From the NCBI RefSeq assembly GCF_002939785.1, contig NZ_MDEC01000012.1:63294-127293 (forward strand): a stretch of 64,000 nt of DNA, read 5' to 3'. Shown here in pieces: positions 9,853 to 22,309 of this stretch. Within the stretch, counting starts at the first letter, position 1; every line of letters starts with the position of its first letter. The stretch comes from Xanthomonas codiaei. GTDB taxonomy: Bacteria; Pseudomonadota; Gammaproteobacteria; Xanthomonadales; Xanthomonadaceae. Position numbers and translations under genes: made by a program. The notes below the pieces were generated by a model. The model did no database searches, was not told the origin of the DNA, and worked only from the letters and a program-made list of their open reading frames with translations.

Positions 9853-10978
9853 TCAGGCATCCAGGCGTTTGGAGCCGGCTGCCAGACCGGCCTTCAGGCT
9901 GGCCTCGACGAATTCGTCCAGGTCGCCGTCGAGCACTTTTTGGGTGTCGCTGCGTTCGACGCCGGTGCGCAGGTCCTTGATGCGGCTCTGGTCGAGCACG
10001 TAGTTGCGGATCTGGCTGCCCCAGCCGATGTCGGACTTGGTGGCTTCCAGCGCGTCCTTCTCGGCGTTGCGCTTCTGCACTTCCAGTTCGTACAACTTGG
10101 CGGCCAGCATCTTCATCGCGTTGTCGCGGTTCTGGTGCTGGCTGCGGCCGGTCTGGCAGGCAACCACCGTATTGGTCGGGATATGCGTGATACGCACCGC
10201 CGATTCGGTCTTGTTGACGTGCTGACCACCGGCGCCGGACGAGCGATACACGTCGGTGCGCAGGTCGGCCGGGTTGATGTCGATCTCGATGTTGTCGTCC
10301 ACTTCAGGCGACACGAACACCGAGGTGAAGCTGGTATGCCGGCGGTTGTCCGAATCGAACGGCGACTTGCGCACCAGCCGGTGCACGCCGATCTCGGTCT
10401 TGAGCCAGCCGTAGGCGTACTCGCCCTCGATGCGCACGGTGGCCGACTTGATGCCCGCCACTTCGCCACCGGAGACTTCCATCAGCTCGGTCTTCCAGCC
10501 GCGCGATTCGGCCCAGCGCAGGTACATGCGCAACAGGATTTCCGCCCAGTCCTGCGCCTCGGTGCCACCAGCGCCGGCCTGGATGTCGACGAACGCATTG
10601 GCGCCGTCCATCTGCCCGGAGAACATGCGCTGGAATTCCAGCTTTTCCACGTGCGCCTGGTACTTGTCCAGATCGGCGATCACCGCCACCGCGGTGTCCT
10701 CGTCCTGCTCGCTATCGGCCAGCTCCAGCAGGTCGCCGGCATCGGCCAGGCCGGCCAGCACATCGGCGATACCGACGACGGTCTTCTCAAGCATGGAACG
10801 CTCGCGCCCCAGCGCCTGGGCACGCTCGGCGTCGTTCCACACGTCCGGGCTCTCCAGCTCCCGGCTGACTTCCTCTAGACGCTCTTTCTTGGCGTCGTAG
10901 TCAAAGATACCCCCTGAGCGAGAGCACGCGATCGTTGAGATCGGTGATGCGCTGGCGGATCGGATTGGTTTCGATCAT
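9853..10978 (-). CDS. prfB: peptide chain release factor 2, with programmed +1 frameshift
   Basis: RF2 terminates translation at UGA and UAA. The gene starts at ATG 10978 ([10 protein letters not shown]). After 25 codons it meets TGA at 10903-10901 in the classical context CTT-TGA-C, preceded by the internal Shine-Dalgarno-like AGGGGG. A +1 shift joins it to the long downstream frame, which ends at 9853, giving about 374 residues. The GGQ motif that triggers peptidyl hydrolysis is in GAGGQHVNK. The 25-codon leader and shift site are the conserved autoregulation of prfB, in which low RF2 favours frameshifting. It lies upstream of lysS, as commonly seen in bacteria. Confidence 0.97.
10900..10915 (-). 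promoter_or_regulatory. RF2 programmed +1 frameshift site
   Basis: The minus strand reads AGGGGGTATCTTTGAC: an internal Shine-Dalgarno-like element, then the slippery CTT codon and the in-frame TGA followed by C. This is the canonical prfB recoding signal. Confidence 0.95.
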
Positions 10979-11224
10979 GACGGAATTCCGGCAAACAAGC
11001 TGGGTAGTTTAGCAAGCGGGCCGCATGCGCGGAACGCAGGGGTGGCCGCTGCCCCCACGGCACCGTCCCATGCACCGGCCAGCAAGGTACACACCCCACC
11101 TGCGCGCGACGCTGCGCATCGGCTGCCTGGCTTGGAGAGGCAATGCCCGCCGCTGGTATCCAAGGGACACCTAACACACGACACGCTGCTGGCGCCTCGA
11201 CCCCTGCACGATCCCGGCTATGCC

Positions 11225-11242
11225 CCTGCAGAGAACTGCAGG
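11225..11242 (-). terminator. inverted repeat downstream of rpfD
   Basis: CCTGCAG and CTGCAGG form a perfect 7-bp stem with an AGAA loop, 21 bases beyond the rpfD stop codon. There is no strong T tract. It is a possible transcript end. Confidence 0.35.
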
Positions 11243-11262
11243 TCCGCGCGTGGGCGCTCGCT

Positions 11263-12177
11263 TCAGACCGTCACCGCGTCCGGCCTGGGCGTGCCGGCCA
11301 CCTGCCCGGCCCGTGCCCGCAGGCCGGCCAGATGGCTGCGACTGCAGGGCAGCACCGTGGCGTCGCGCAGGTGCACGCGCGCGTCGCCAGAATCGACCGG
11401 TTCGATCGCCTGCACCTGGCCCAGATTGACCAGATAGCTGCGGTGGATGCGCACGAAGACGGCTGCATCCAGCCTGGCCTCGATCGCCGCCATGGTGCTG
11501 CGCAAGGGATAGTCGTGACCGCGAACGCGTAGATTGACGTAGTTGCCGGAGGCCTGGATCCATTCGATGTCGGCGGTGGCCACCAGGAAATCGCGGCCGA
11601 GCTTGCGCACCAGAAAACGTTGCGGGCGATCCAGCGGCTCCACCGGCGGCCCCTCGTCCGGCGCGGCGAGCAGATGCGCCTCGCCCTGACGCCGCCGCGC
11701 ATACCAGCCCAGCGCGTGCTGCACCGCCACCAGCAGCGCAAAGGTGCGCAGGTCCTTGGACAGTTCGTACACCCACTGCAGCCAGCCGCCGAAAGCGTAG
11801 TGCGCGCCGGCCAGTGCGTAGACCAGCTTGCGCAGCAGCACCATGCCGGCGACGTGCGCCAGCCACCACCCCAGGGCCGCGGCCAGGTAGAGCGGCACAC
11901 GTCGCAGCCAGGCATCGGCATGCAGCGGCCAGCGTGCGCACAACCACAACACCGCCGGCAGCAGCAACAGCGCGGCGGTGGCGCTGCTCAGTTCCCAACT
12001 CAGCAACTGCCACAGCACGATCGGCTGGCCGTCGCGGCGCGCAGCCAGGCAGGCGGTCCAGACATTGCCCAGCGCACTCAGGTAGAACACCAGCGACCAG
12101 ACCACGACGGCCCAGCGCGTGGCGGCACGCCCGGCCCCGTCCCGGGCGATTGGCGGGCGCGACCCGGTCGATTCCAT
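11263..12177 (-). CDS. rpfD: LytTR-type regulator RpfD
   Basis: Membrane segments (about residues 20-160, four hydrophobic stretches including VVVWSLVFYLSALGNVW) are followed by a C-terminal LytTR DNA-binding domain (about 190-295). Typical LytTR signatures are DIEWIQASGNYV, PLRSTMAAIE and FVRIHRSYLVNL. The layout suggests a membrane-anchored transcription regulator. I used ATG 12177 (MESTGSRPPI, 304 residues). An ATG 33 bases upstream is possible and neither has a clear ribosome binding site. The position between prfB and recJ matches rpfD of the rpf cluster. The signal it senses is not known from the sequence. Confidence 0.85.
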   Translation of the reverse strand: MESTGSRPPIARDGAGRAATRWAVVVWSLVFYLSALGNVWTACLAARRDGQPIVLWQLLSWELSSATAALLLLPAVLWLCARWPLHADAWLRRVPLYLAAALGWWLAHVAGMVLLRKLVYALAGAHYAFGGWLQWVYELSKDLRTFALLVAVQHALGWYARRRQGEAHLLAAPDEGPPVEPLDRPQRFLVRKLGRDFLVATADIEWIQASGNYVNLRVRGHDYPLRSTMAAIEARLDAAVFVRIHRSYLVNLGQVQAIEPVDSGDARVHLRDATVLPCSRSHLAGLRARAGQVAGTPRPDAVTV

Positions 12178-12369
12178 TGCACACGTCCGCAGTTGGCAGG
12201 TGCCGATCATAGAGGCCCGCGCAGCAGGGCGAAACCGTCGCCCCGGCCGTCCCCATTCGTCCCTGGATGGGCGCAGCTGGTCACTGCGAGCAGTGGTTTC
12301 CACCCCTGGCCCCAGCGGCGGCAAGGGCTGGCGGCCAGGATGCGCCCACTCCTCCAGCAACCGCCGACC

Positions 12370-13581
12370 ATGACCGAACGCCGCCACGATATCGATGCCC
12401 TGCGCGTCTTCGCCTTTGCCCTGCTGATCCTCTATCACGTGGGCATGGCCTATGTAGCCGGCTGGGACTTCCATTTAAAGAGTGCCTACACCACCGACTG
12501 GCTGCAGCCGCCGATGATTGCGCTCAACCGCTGGCGGATGCCGCTGCTGTTCATGCTTTCCGGCATCGCGATCGGCCTGGCGCGTGCCGAACGTGCGCCC
12601 TGGCAGTTCGGCTGGCGGCGCTGCGGGCGCCTGCTGCCGCCCCTGCTGTTTGGCATGTTCGTGGTGGTGTCGGTGCAGGCGTACTGCCAAGGCGTGAGCA
12701 ACGGCAAGGTGGCTCCCGGCTTTGGCAGTTTCCTACTGCGCTATTGGCAGGTGCAGCCCTGGCCGGTCGGCAGCTTCGATGGATGGGAACATGGCATCAC
12801 CTGGAACCACCTGTGGTACCTGGCCTACCTGCTGCCCTACACCTTGGTGTTGATGGCGATGATTGCGCTGCGCCGCGCCCTGCCGGTCGCCCTGCCGCGC
12901 CTGCCCGCCTCTATTGCGGTCCCTGCCCTGCTGCTGGTGCCGATGGTGTGGGAAGCCTTCTGCGTGCTGTGGGTGCTGCCACGTCATCCACCGAGCCACG
13001 CCCTGGTCGGCGACTGGTTCGTACATGCCGAATCGTTCCCGCTGTTCGTGCTCGGGTATGTGCTGGCCCACAACGCCCGGTTCTGGACATGTGTGGTGTA
13101 GTTGCGCTGGCCGACGCTGGTGGTCGCGCTGCTGGCGATCGCCACCGAGCTGAGCATTCGTCACCTGGGCCGTACCCTCGATGCGGCCCAGCTCAGCGCG
13201 ATGCTGGCCAGCCTGCGCTGGGATGTGATCGAACGGCTGGCGCGCGCAGCCTACACCTGGCTGGCCTTGCTGGCGCTGCTGGGGTGGGCACGGCATCGTC
13301 TCAACCGTCAGTTCGCCTGGCTGCCGTACTGCACCCAGGCGGTGTTCCCCTGGTACATCCTGCACCAGAGCCTGATCATCCTGGCGCTGTACTGGCTGGC
13401 GCCGCTGCGGTTGGGCCCCTGGCGGGAGCCGGCGCTGGTGCTGCTTGCCACCGTGGCCGGTTGCCTGTTGTTGCACGAAACCCTGATCCGCCGCGTGCGC
13501 TGGTTGCGGCCGCTGTTCGGCATGCCGATGCGCGTACCGAAGACCCGCACGCGCCAGACCACACCCGCGATGACGATGTAA
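12370..13581 (+). pseudogene. acyltransferase-3 family membrane protein interrupted by an amber codon
   Basis: The frame from ATG 12370 (MTERRHDIDALR) to the TAA at 13579-13581 encodes about 400 residues of an acyltransferase-3 protein of the OpgC/glucan-modification type. The N-terminal RRHDIDALRVFAF with the HVGM segment and about ten hydrophobic helices are visible. One in-frame TAG at 13099-13101 splits it into 243 and 159 codons. Both halves remain free of frameshifts and keep membrane helices, so the mutation looks recent. Family members acylate sugars or succinylate periplasmic glucans. Here the last membrane helices would be lost, so the product is probably inactive unless the stop is read through. 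It lies on the opposite strand to rpfD, with divergent starts 192 bp apart. Confidence 0.8.
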
Positions 13582-13854
13582 TGGCGCGCGGTACTGTCCT
13601 GCGTCGTCGTACAAACGCGTTGGCGTGCGCGACAGCGCATGGCAGCGGCCCCAAGGCGATGCGGGGCACGCATCAACGAACATGCGTATGTGTGTGACAC
13701 CTGAATCGAATGCCACCACTGCCTGCATCCAGCGCTGCTGCAGGCGGCGTGCTCCCACACGATGAATGGCGTTCGCCGCCTGTTACCGGGCTGGCTGGAC
13801 GCGTGGCAGAGGGCACCGCAAGATGCCGGCCCGACCTGCGTTGAAGGATCCACG

Positions 13855-14892
13855 ATGCGTCACGCCCTGCTTGCTGCGGCATTGCTGCTCAGCCCCACGC
13901 TCGCGCTGGCCGCAGCGGCCACCAGCGTCGACTTCACCCATGACGATTGGACCATCGCCTGCGACAACACCCGGACCTGCCGCGCCGCCGGGTATCAGCC
14001 GGACGAAGGCGAGCACTTGCCGGTGTCGGTGCTGCTGACCCGCAAGGCCGGTGCCGGTGAGGCGGTCACCGCCGAGCTGATGCTGGGCCAGTACGACGAG
14101 ACCAAGCTGCCGGCGTCGCTCAGCCTGCAGATCGATCAGCGCAACCTGGGCAAGCTGGCGCTGGACGGCAACAGCGGCACCGCCTCGCTCAGCAGCGCCC
14201 AGGTCGCCGCTCTGCTGGCGGCGTTGCCGCGCAGCAGCACGATCGTCGCACTCGGCAACGATGGCCGCCGCTGGCAGCTGTCCGACAAGGGCGCGTCGGC
14301 GGTGCTGTTGAAGATGGATGAGTTCCAGGGTCGGCTCGGTACGCGCGGCGCGCTGGTGCGCAAGGGCGACCGCGACGAATCCGCCGTGCTGCCGCCGTTA
14401 CCGGTACCGCAGGTCCGCGAGGCCAGGCTCGTCGCAACGCAGCCGGGCGATGCGCGCCTGGGCACGTTGCCGGCGCTGTATCATGCGCTGCGTGTCACGC
14501 TTCCCGTCGATGAACAGTGCAAGGGACTGGACACCAGCGAAGCCTCCGAACCGCTGACCATCACCCGCCTGAGCAGCGACAAGCTGCTGGTCTCCACCGA
14601 CTGCTGGATGGGCGCCTACAACGTCGGCGCCGGATACTGGGTGATCAATGCACGCGCGCCGTTCGCCCCGACCCTGGTCACCCTGCTGGGCAGCGACCTG
14701 GATGGCTCCACCATCCTGGCCTCGCACAAGGGTCGCGGCCTGGGCGACTGCTACAGCCAGGCGAGCTGGACCTGGGATGGCCGACGTTTCGTACAGACGT
14801 CCGACTCCACCTCGGGCCTGTGCCGGTTGGTCGCTGCCGGCGGCGCGTGGGAGCTGCCGACCCTGGTCACCGAGGTCAAGCAGTCACCTTGA
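13855..14892 (+). CDS. DUF1176 domain periplasmic protein
   Basis: This is a 345-residue exported protein. The start at 13855 (MRHALLAAAL) has GAAGG about 9 bases upstream and a Sec signal peptide ending near LALAAAA at residues 17-21. The body carries the DUF1176 pattern: an early FTHDDWTIACDNTRTCRAAGY segment with a Cys pair, a middle LRVTLPVDEQCKGL, and a C-terminal CYSQASWTWDGRRFV with further Cys, so disulfides are likely. The function of the family is unknown. It stands alone, 273 bp after the broken acyltransferase gene and before a repeat-rich spacer. Confidence 0.85.
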   Translation: MRHALLAAALLLSPTLALAAAATSVDFTHDDWTIACDNTRTCRAAGYQPDEGEHLPVSVLLTRKAGAGEAVTAELMLGQYDETKLPASLSLQIDQRNLGKLALDGNSGTASLSSAQVAALLAALPRSSTIVALGNDGRRWQLSDKGASAVLLKMDEFQGRLGTRGALVRKGDRDESAVLPPLPVPQVREARLVATQPGDARLGTLPALYHALRVTLPVDEQCKGLDTSEASEPLTITRLSSDKLLVSTDCWMGAYNVGAGYWVINARAPFAPTLVTLLGSDLDGSTILASHKGRGLGDCYSQASWTWDGRRFVQTSDSTSGLCRLVAAGGAWELPTLVTEVKQSP

Positions 14893-15512
14893 TCGAATCG
14901 AACACGGTGCATGCCTGCGCTGTCCTGCGCGAGGACCAATGGCGATGGTGGGTGTACGTGGTTCTAAACAGCAGCAGCAAGCTGTCCGGTGCAGTGCCCT
15001 CGCCGATTGCGGGACTGTTGGCGGCATGGATGCCGCCATCGAGCCTCCACGGACGGATCCACGGCGTGTCCCGCGAGCGGTGAGGGCATCGCACACTCGG
15101 GGTTTTCGCGTTTGCTGCAGGGCCCTTGCCCGCCCACCATCGCAGGACACGCCGCAAGTACATCCTTGTAAGCTCCATGGCGGCATCCATGCCGCCAAGG
15201 GTCCCGCGACGGTGAGCGGGCAAGGACCAGTCGAGATGGTCGGTGTGCAGGGCTTTCAATAAAGCAAATAGCGACGCGCGGTTCCCGCTCTTCAACAGAA
15301 ACCAGCCAACTGTCTAGTGCGGTGCCCTCGCCGATTGCGGGACCGTTGGCGGCATGGATGCCGCCATCGAGCCTCCAGGGACGGATTCACGGCGTGTCCC
15401 GCGAGCGGTGAGGGCATCGCACCCTCCAGGTCTTCGCGTTTGCTGCAGGGCCCTTGCCCGCCCACCATCGCAGGACACGCTGCAAGTACGTCCTTCTAAG
15501 CTCTGACTCAGA
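14893..15512. repeat. repeat-filled spacer with two direct copies of a 195-bp palindrome-bearing unit
   Basis: There is no gene here. Copy one (14981-15175) and copy two (15310-15503) are direct repeats differing at about one base in ten. Each holds a perfect palindrome TGGCGGCATGGATGCCGCCA, the phrase CGGCGTGTCCCGCGAGCGGTGAGGG and the phrase CCCTTGCCCGCCCACC. Between them (15176-15250) lies a third partial unit with GGCGGCATCCATGCCGCC and GGTCCCGCGACGGTGAGCGG. The same phrases recur at 44978-45110 and 45185-45265. Confidence 0.85.
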
Positions 15513-17252
15513 TCAACCCGTGCCTGTTGCCGGCTCGCAATGCTCGACGATCAACTGCACCGCGGTGCCGCCCCGATAGTCGTCGCTGACCAGTCGATAG
15601 GCCAGCCGCACCATGCGTGGCGGTTCGCTGCCGCGCCAGCCATTGAAGTGGATGGCATTGAGCGGTTCGGCGCGGCCGAGGCAACGCAGCGTCAGCTTGA
15701 GGTGGCGCTCCTTGAGCACGCGATGTTGCAGCACCTCGAACTGCCCATCGAACAGCGGCTCGGGAAAGCCCTGCCCCCATGGACCGGCCACGCGCAGCGC
15801 TTCGGCGTGCACGTGGTCGAGTTCGTGCGCGGCCAGTTCGCCATCGCTATGCAACTCGGCGTGCAGCAGCGAGGCATCCACCATCGTCTGTACCTGCAAT
15901 CGAAACGCCTGCTCGAAGGTCGGTAACGCGTCACGCTCGATGCTCAGCCCGGCCGCCATCGCATGGCCGCCGAACTTCTGGATGACGCCCGGATGCCGGG
16001 CATCCACCGCTGCCAGCACGTCGCGGATATGCAGGCCCGGAATCGAACGCGCCGAACCGCGCAACTGGCTGCTGCCCGGCTCGGCCGGGGCCAACGCGAT
16101 CACCGGGCGATGCAGGCGATCCTTGAGCTTGGAGGCGACCAGACCGATCACCCCGGGGTGCCAGTCGGGATCGAACAGGCAGGCGGCGATCGGCAAGGCG
16201 CCGTCGGCATCCAGCACCACCTTGGTCACCGCCTGCTCGGCATCGTCGGTCATCAATTGCTGCACGGCGCGGCGTTCGGCGTTGATCTCTTCCAGGGTGC
16301 CGGCGATCTCGCGTGCGCGGTTCCAGTCTTCGCTGAGCAGCAACTCGATGCCCAGCGCCATGTCTTCAAGCCGGCCGGCCGCGTTCAAGCGCGGGCCAAG
16401 CGCGAATCCGATATCGCTGGCGCTCAGTCGCGCCACATCGCGTCCACTGGCGTCGACCAGGGCGCGTAGGCCGATGCAGCCGCGCCCCTCGCGCAGCCGG
16501 CGCAGGCCGGCCGACACTAGCGCACGGTTGTTGGTATCCAGCGGCACCAGGTCGGCCACCGTGCCCACCGCCACCAGATCCAGCAGCACCGACAGATCCG
16601 GCTCGCTGCGGCCGGCAAACGCACCACGCGCACGCAATACGCTGCGCAAGGCCAGCAGCACGTAAAAGATCACGCCCACGCCAGCCAGCGATTTGCTGGG
16701 AAAAGCGTCGACGGCCAGGTTCGGGTCCACGATCGCATCGGCCGGCGGCAACATCTCGCCCGGCAGATGGTGGTCGGTGACCAGTACCGTCCAGCCGCGC
16801 GCCTTGGCCGCGGCCACGCCGGCATGGCAGGCGATGCCGTGATCGACGGTGACCAGTACATCCGGCTGCAGCACGGCCAGCTCGTCCACCAGCGCCGGCG
16901 ACAGCCCGTAACCATGCACCATGCGGTTGGGCACGGCGTGATGCACATCCAGCGCGCCGAGCATGCGAAGGCCGCGAACGCCCACGGCGCAGGCGGTGGC
17001 GCCGTCGCAATCGAAATCGCCCACCACCAGGATGCGGCGTTGCTGGGCGATCGCATCGGCCAGCAGGGTCGCTGCCACGGTGCTGTTGTGCAGCAGCTCC
17101 GGCGATAGCAACTGCCCCAGCCGTGGCTGCGCGCCTTGCGCATCGGTCACGCCGCGTGCGGCATAGATACGGCGCAGCAGCGGCAACATGGCATCGGGCC
17201 AGCTTCCGGCCGGCCCTGGCGGGCGCCGGACGATCCGTGGACTGCCCGTCAT
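15513..17252 (-). CDS. recJ: single-stranded-DNA-specific exonuclease RecJ
   Basis: RecJ is a 5'-3' exonuclease of recombination and repair. The 579 residues match the family. The DHH phosphoesterase motifs are present: VVGDFDCDGATA (motif I), VTVDHGI and VLVTDHHLPG (DHH), then DLVAVGTVADLVPL. The C-terminal DHHA1 part has GGHAMAAGLSIE. The start ATG 17252 overlaps the rpfE stop by 4 bases (ATGA), so translation is coupled to rpfE. It is the last gene of the greA-rpfE-recJ run and ends against the repeat-rich spacer. Confidence 0.97.
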   Translation of the reverse strand: MTGSPRIVRRPPGPAGSWPDAMLPLLRRIYAARGVTDAQGAQPRLGQLLSPELLHNSTVAATLLADAIAQQRRILVVGDFDCDGATACAVGVRGLRMLGALDVHHAVPNRMVHGYGLSPALVDELAVLQPDVLVTVDHGIACHAGVAAAKARGWTVLVTDHHLPGEMLPPADAIVDPNLAVDAFPSKSLAGVGVIFYVLLALRSVLRARGAFAGRSEPDLSVLLDLVAVGTVADLVPLDTNNRALVSAGLRRLREGRGCIGLRALVDASGRDVARLSASDIGFALGPRLNAAGRLEDMALGIELLLSEDWNRAREIAGTLEEINAERRAVQQLMTDDAEQAVTKVVLDADGALPIAACLFDPDWHPGVIGLVASKLKDRLHRPVIALAPAEPGSSQLRGSARSIPGLHIRDVLAAVDARHPGVIQKFGGHAMAAGLSIERDALPTFEQAFRLQVQTMVDASLLHAELHSDGELAAHELDHVHAEALRVAGPWGQGFPEPLFDGQFEVLQHRVLKERHLKLTLRCLGRAEPLNAIHFNGWRGSEPPRMVRLAYRLVSDDYRGGTAVQLIVEHCEPATGTG

Positions 17253-18169
17253 TGCGCCAGCTGCAACCGCGGCGACCGCCAGAACCGCCAGCGTTGCGTG
17301 CGTGCCAGCGACAGCGTTTCGCCGTCCTGGAAATCCAGCACCAGCCGATCCAGCTCGCCGCGTGTCATCGCCGCCAGCAACGGTGCCACCGCATCGTCGC
17401 CGAATTGCTGCAACGAGCGCAGATGGCGCAGATCCACCAGCGCATCCACGCGTTGTTCGCCCTGCGCATCGGCACCGGCGGCCAATGCCAGCGCACGCAG
17501 CAGCGACTCGCGGCTACGTACCTGGCGATGCGGCGATGTCACGGCCTGCGGCAGCACGCCGCCGCCCCAGAACCACAGCGAGTTGATCGCCGGTTTGCCG
17601 CTGGCCACGCGCCCCTCGTTCCAGGGATGCTGGTGCAGCATCACCTGCGCCTCGGTCAGCAGCGCGCGCCAGCGCCGACCAAGATCGCCAGCGGGCAGAT
17701 GGTCGAACAAGTCGTCGCCGATCGCCACCTCCGGCGGCACGAACTCGGGCAGCCTGGCATCGGGCGAGAGCCGCAGGTACCAGCGCGACGGCGTGGGGGC
17801 ATCGAGCAGGAACCCGGCATCGCCAAACATCGGCTTGAGGATCGGCAGCAGCATCGCCAGGTCTTCGGCGGTGGCACCGAGCGCCTCGCCATAGCCCATC
17901 AGCCGCGCGCCCTGCATGTCCGGTACCACGTAGGCCGGGTCGGCGCGCACCCAGGTGGCGCCGGCCGCATCGCCAGCATCCAGCTGCCGGGTCAACGCCG
18001 CCACCGGCCAGTGCGACGGGGTCAGGGTGAAGTGGCGCTGCAACTGCGCCACCTCGCCTGCCTCGGCAGCGTGCTGGTCGGCGCGCGCCAGCGCACGCGT
18101 CACCGCCGCATCGTCCAGGGTTCCGGGCAGTCGGCGTTTTTCCGGCAGCAGCAGCGTTGCGGTGGTCAT
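17249..18169 (-). CDS. rpfE: RpfE, phosphoglycerate-mutase-like regulatory protein
   Basis: This 306-residue soluble protein lies between greA and recJ, the rpfE position in Xanthomonas. It resembles proteins annotated as cofactor-independent phosphoglycerate mutase-like. A conserved core SLWFWGGGVLPQ lies near residue 200 and DALVDLRHLR near 255. No complete metalloenzyme Ser/Asp/His active site was identified by eye, so catalysis is doubtful. rpfE mutations in Xanthomonas are known to have mild effects on extracellular enzyme and polysaccharide levels; the mechanism is unknown. It overlaps recJ by 4 bases, and its start is 19 bases after the greA stop. Confidence 0.85.
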   Translation of the reverse strand: MTTATLLLPEKRRLPGTLDDAAVTRALARADQHAAEAGEVAQLQRHFTLTPSHWPVAALTRQLDAGDAAGATWVRADPAYVVPDMQGARLMGYGEALGATAEDLAMLLPILKPMFGDAGFLLDAPTPSRWYLRLSPDARLPEFVPPEVAIGDDLFDHLPAGDLGRRWRALLTEAQVMLHQHPWNEGRVASGKPAINSLWFWGGGVLPQAVTSPHRQVRSRESLLRALALAAGADAQGEQRVDALVDLRHLRSLQQFGDDAVAPLLAAMTRGELDRLVLDFQDGETLSLARTQRWRFWRSPRLQLAQ

Positions 18170-18188
18170 CGCTCAGGCGTGCCTGCGA

Positions 18189-18661
18189 TCAATCCAGGTA
18201 CGCGACACTGACCACTTCGTATTCGCGCTGGCCAGCCGGCGCGTCGATGGTCACCGCATCGCCTTCCAGCTTGCCGATCAGCGCGCGTGCCAGCGGCGAG
18301 GAAATCGCAATCAGACCCATCTTTATGTCCGCTTCCAGGTCGCCAACGATCTGGTAGCGCTTTTCCTCGTCGGTTTCGACGTCGGCCAGCGTCACCGTGG
18401 CGCCGAACACGATCTTGCTGCCGGCACCCAGCTTGGTGATGTCGATGATCTCGGCATGCGAGAGCTCGCCTTCCAGCTGCTTGATGCGGCCTTCGATGAA
18501 GCTCTGCTGCTCACGCGCGGCGTGGTACTCGGCGTTTTCCTTCAGATCGCCGTGCGCGCGCGCCTCGGCGATCGCGGCGATCACCGCCGGACGCTTGACC
18601 GATTTCAGCTGTTCCAGTTCCTCGCGCAAACGTTGCGCGCCCTTGGATGTCATGGGTGCTC

Positions 18662-18665
<4 letters not shown>
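18189..18665 (-). CDS. greA: transcription elongation factor GreA
   Basis: GreA enters the RNA polymerase secondary channel and stimulates cleavage of backtracked transcripts. The 158 residues are the usual length. The N-terminal coiled coil carries the acidic tip ([16 protein letters not shown], with D and E that hold the catalytic Mg). The C-terminal FKBP-like domain ends [20 protein letters not shown]. The start ATG 18665 overlaps the carB stop by 4 bases (ATGA), so greA is translationally coupled to carB, a common car-gre arrangement. Confidence 0.97.
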
Positions 18666-21904
<3,239 letters not shown>

Positions 21905-21907
21905 GAA

Positions 21908-22309
21908 TCAACTCCGGGACCGGGGACCCGGGACCGGGGACCCGGGGTCAAGCTTGGCGGAAAGCGCCTGATGAAGACGGCGCAGCATTTTGTCGACTCG
22001 CTCGCAAACGTCGAGCGTATTTTTGATCTGTTCGTGATCGCCCAGGCCTAGATCACCAGCCAGCATCAACTGCGTTTGCAGTTCTGCAGCGGAACCACAT
22101 GCCTGAGAGACGAATCGGGCGTAATCGCGTGTACTGGCTCGCGCATTTCCCTCTGCGATATTCGATGGAATGGAGACGGCAGCACGCTGAAGCTGCGAAC
22201 TCAAACCGTAACGCTCTTCCTTGGGAAAATCCGCGACCAGTAGATACACGGCCTTGGCCAGCGCCATCGACAGTTGCCACACTTCCAATTCGCGAAAGTG
22301 GGAAGCCAT
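21908..22309 (-). CDS. four-helix-bundle protein (23S rRNA intervening-sequence type) inside the car operon
   Basis: This is a 133-residue protein starting at ATG 22309 ([12 protein letters not shown]). It carries the family signature: FRELEVWQLSMALAKAVY at the start, FPKEERYGLSSQLQRAAVSIPSNIAEG in the middle, then YARFVSQACGSAAELQTQL. The function of the family is unknown; relatives are found in rRNA intervening sequences and singly in genomes. The start overlaps the carA stop by one base (TGATG), and its stop lies 3 bases before carB, so it is translated inside the car operon. Its last residues ([12 protein letters not shown]) come from the adjacent GC-rich repeat, which suggests insertion followed by readthrough into the repeat. 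Confidence 0.9.
   Translation of the reverse strand: MASHFRELEVWQLSMALAKAVYLLVADFPKEERYGLSSQLQRAAVSIPSNIAEGNARASTRDYARFVSQACGSAAELQTQLMLAGDLGLGDHEQIKNTLDVCERVDKMLRRLHQALSAKLDPGSPVPGPRSRS
21911..21949. repeat. GGGACCGGGGACC repeat, left of the four-helix gene
   Basis: Alternating GGGACC and GGGGACCC units lie at the 3' end of the four-helix gene. They match, in inverted orientation, the array at 22319-22352. Confidence 0.85.
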
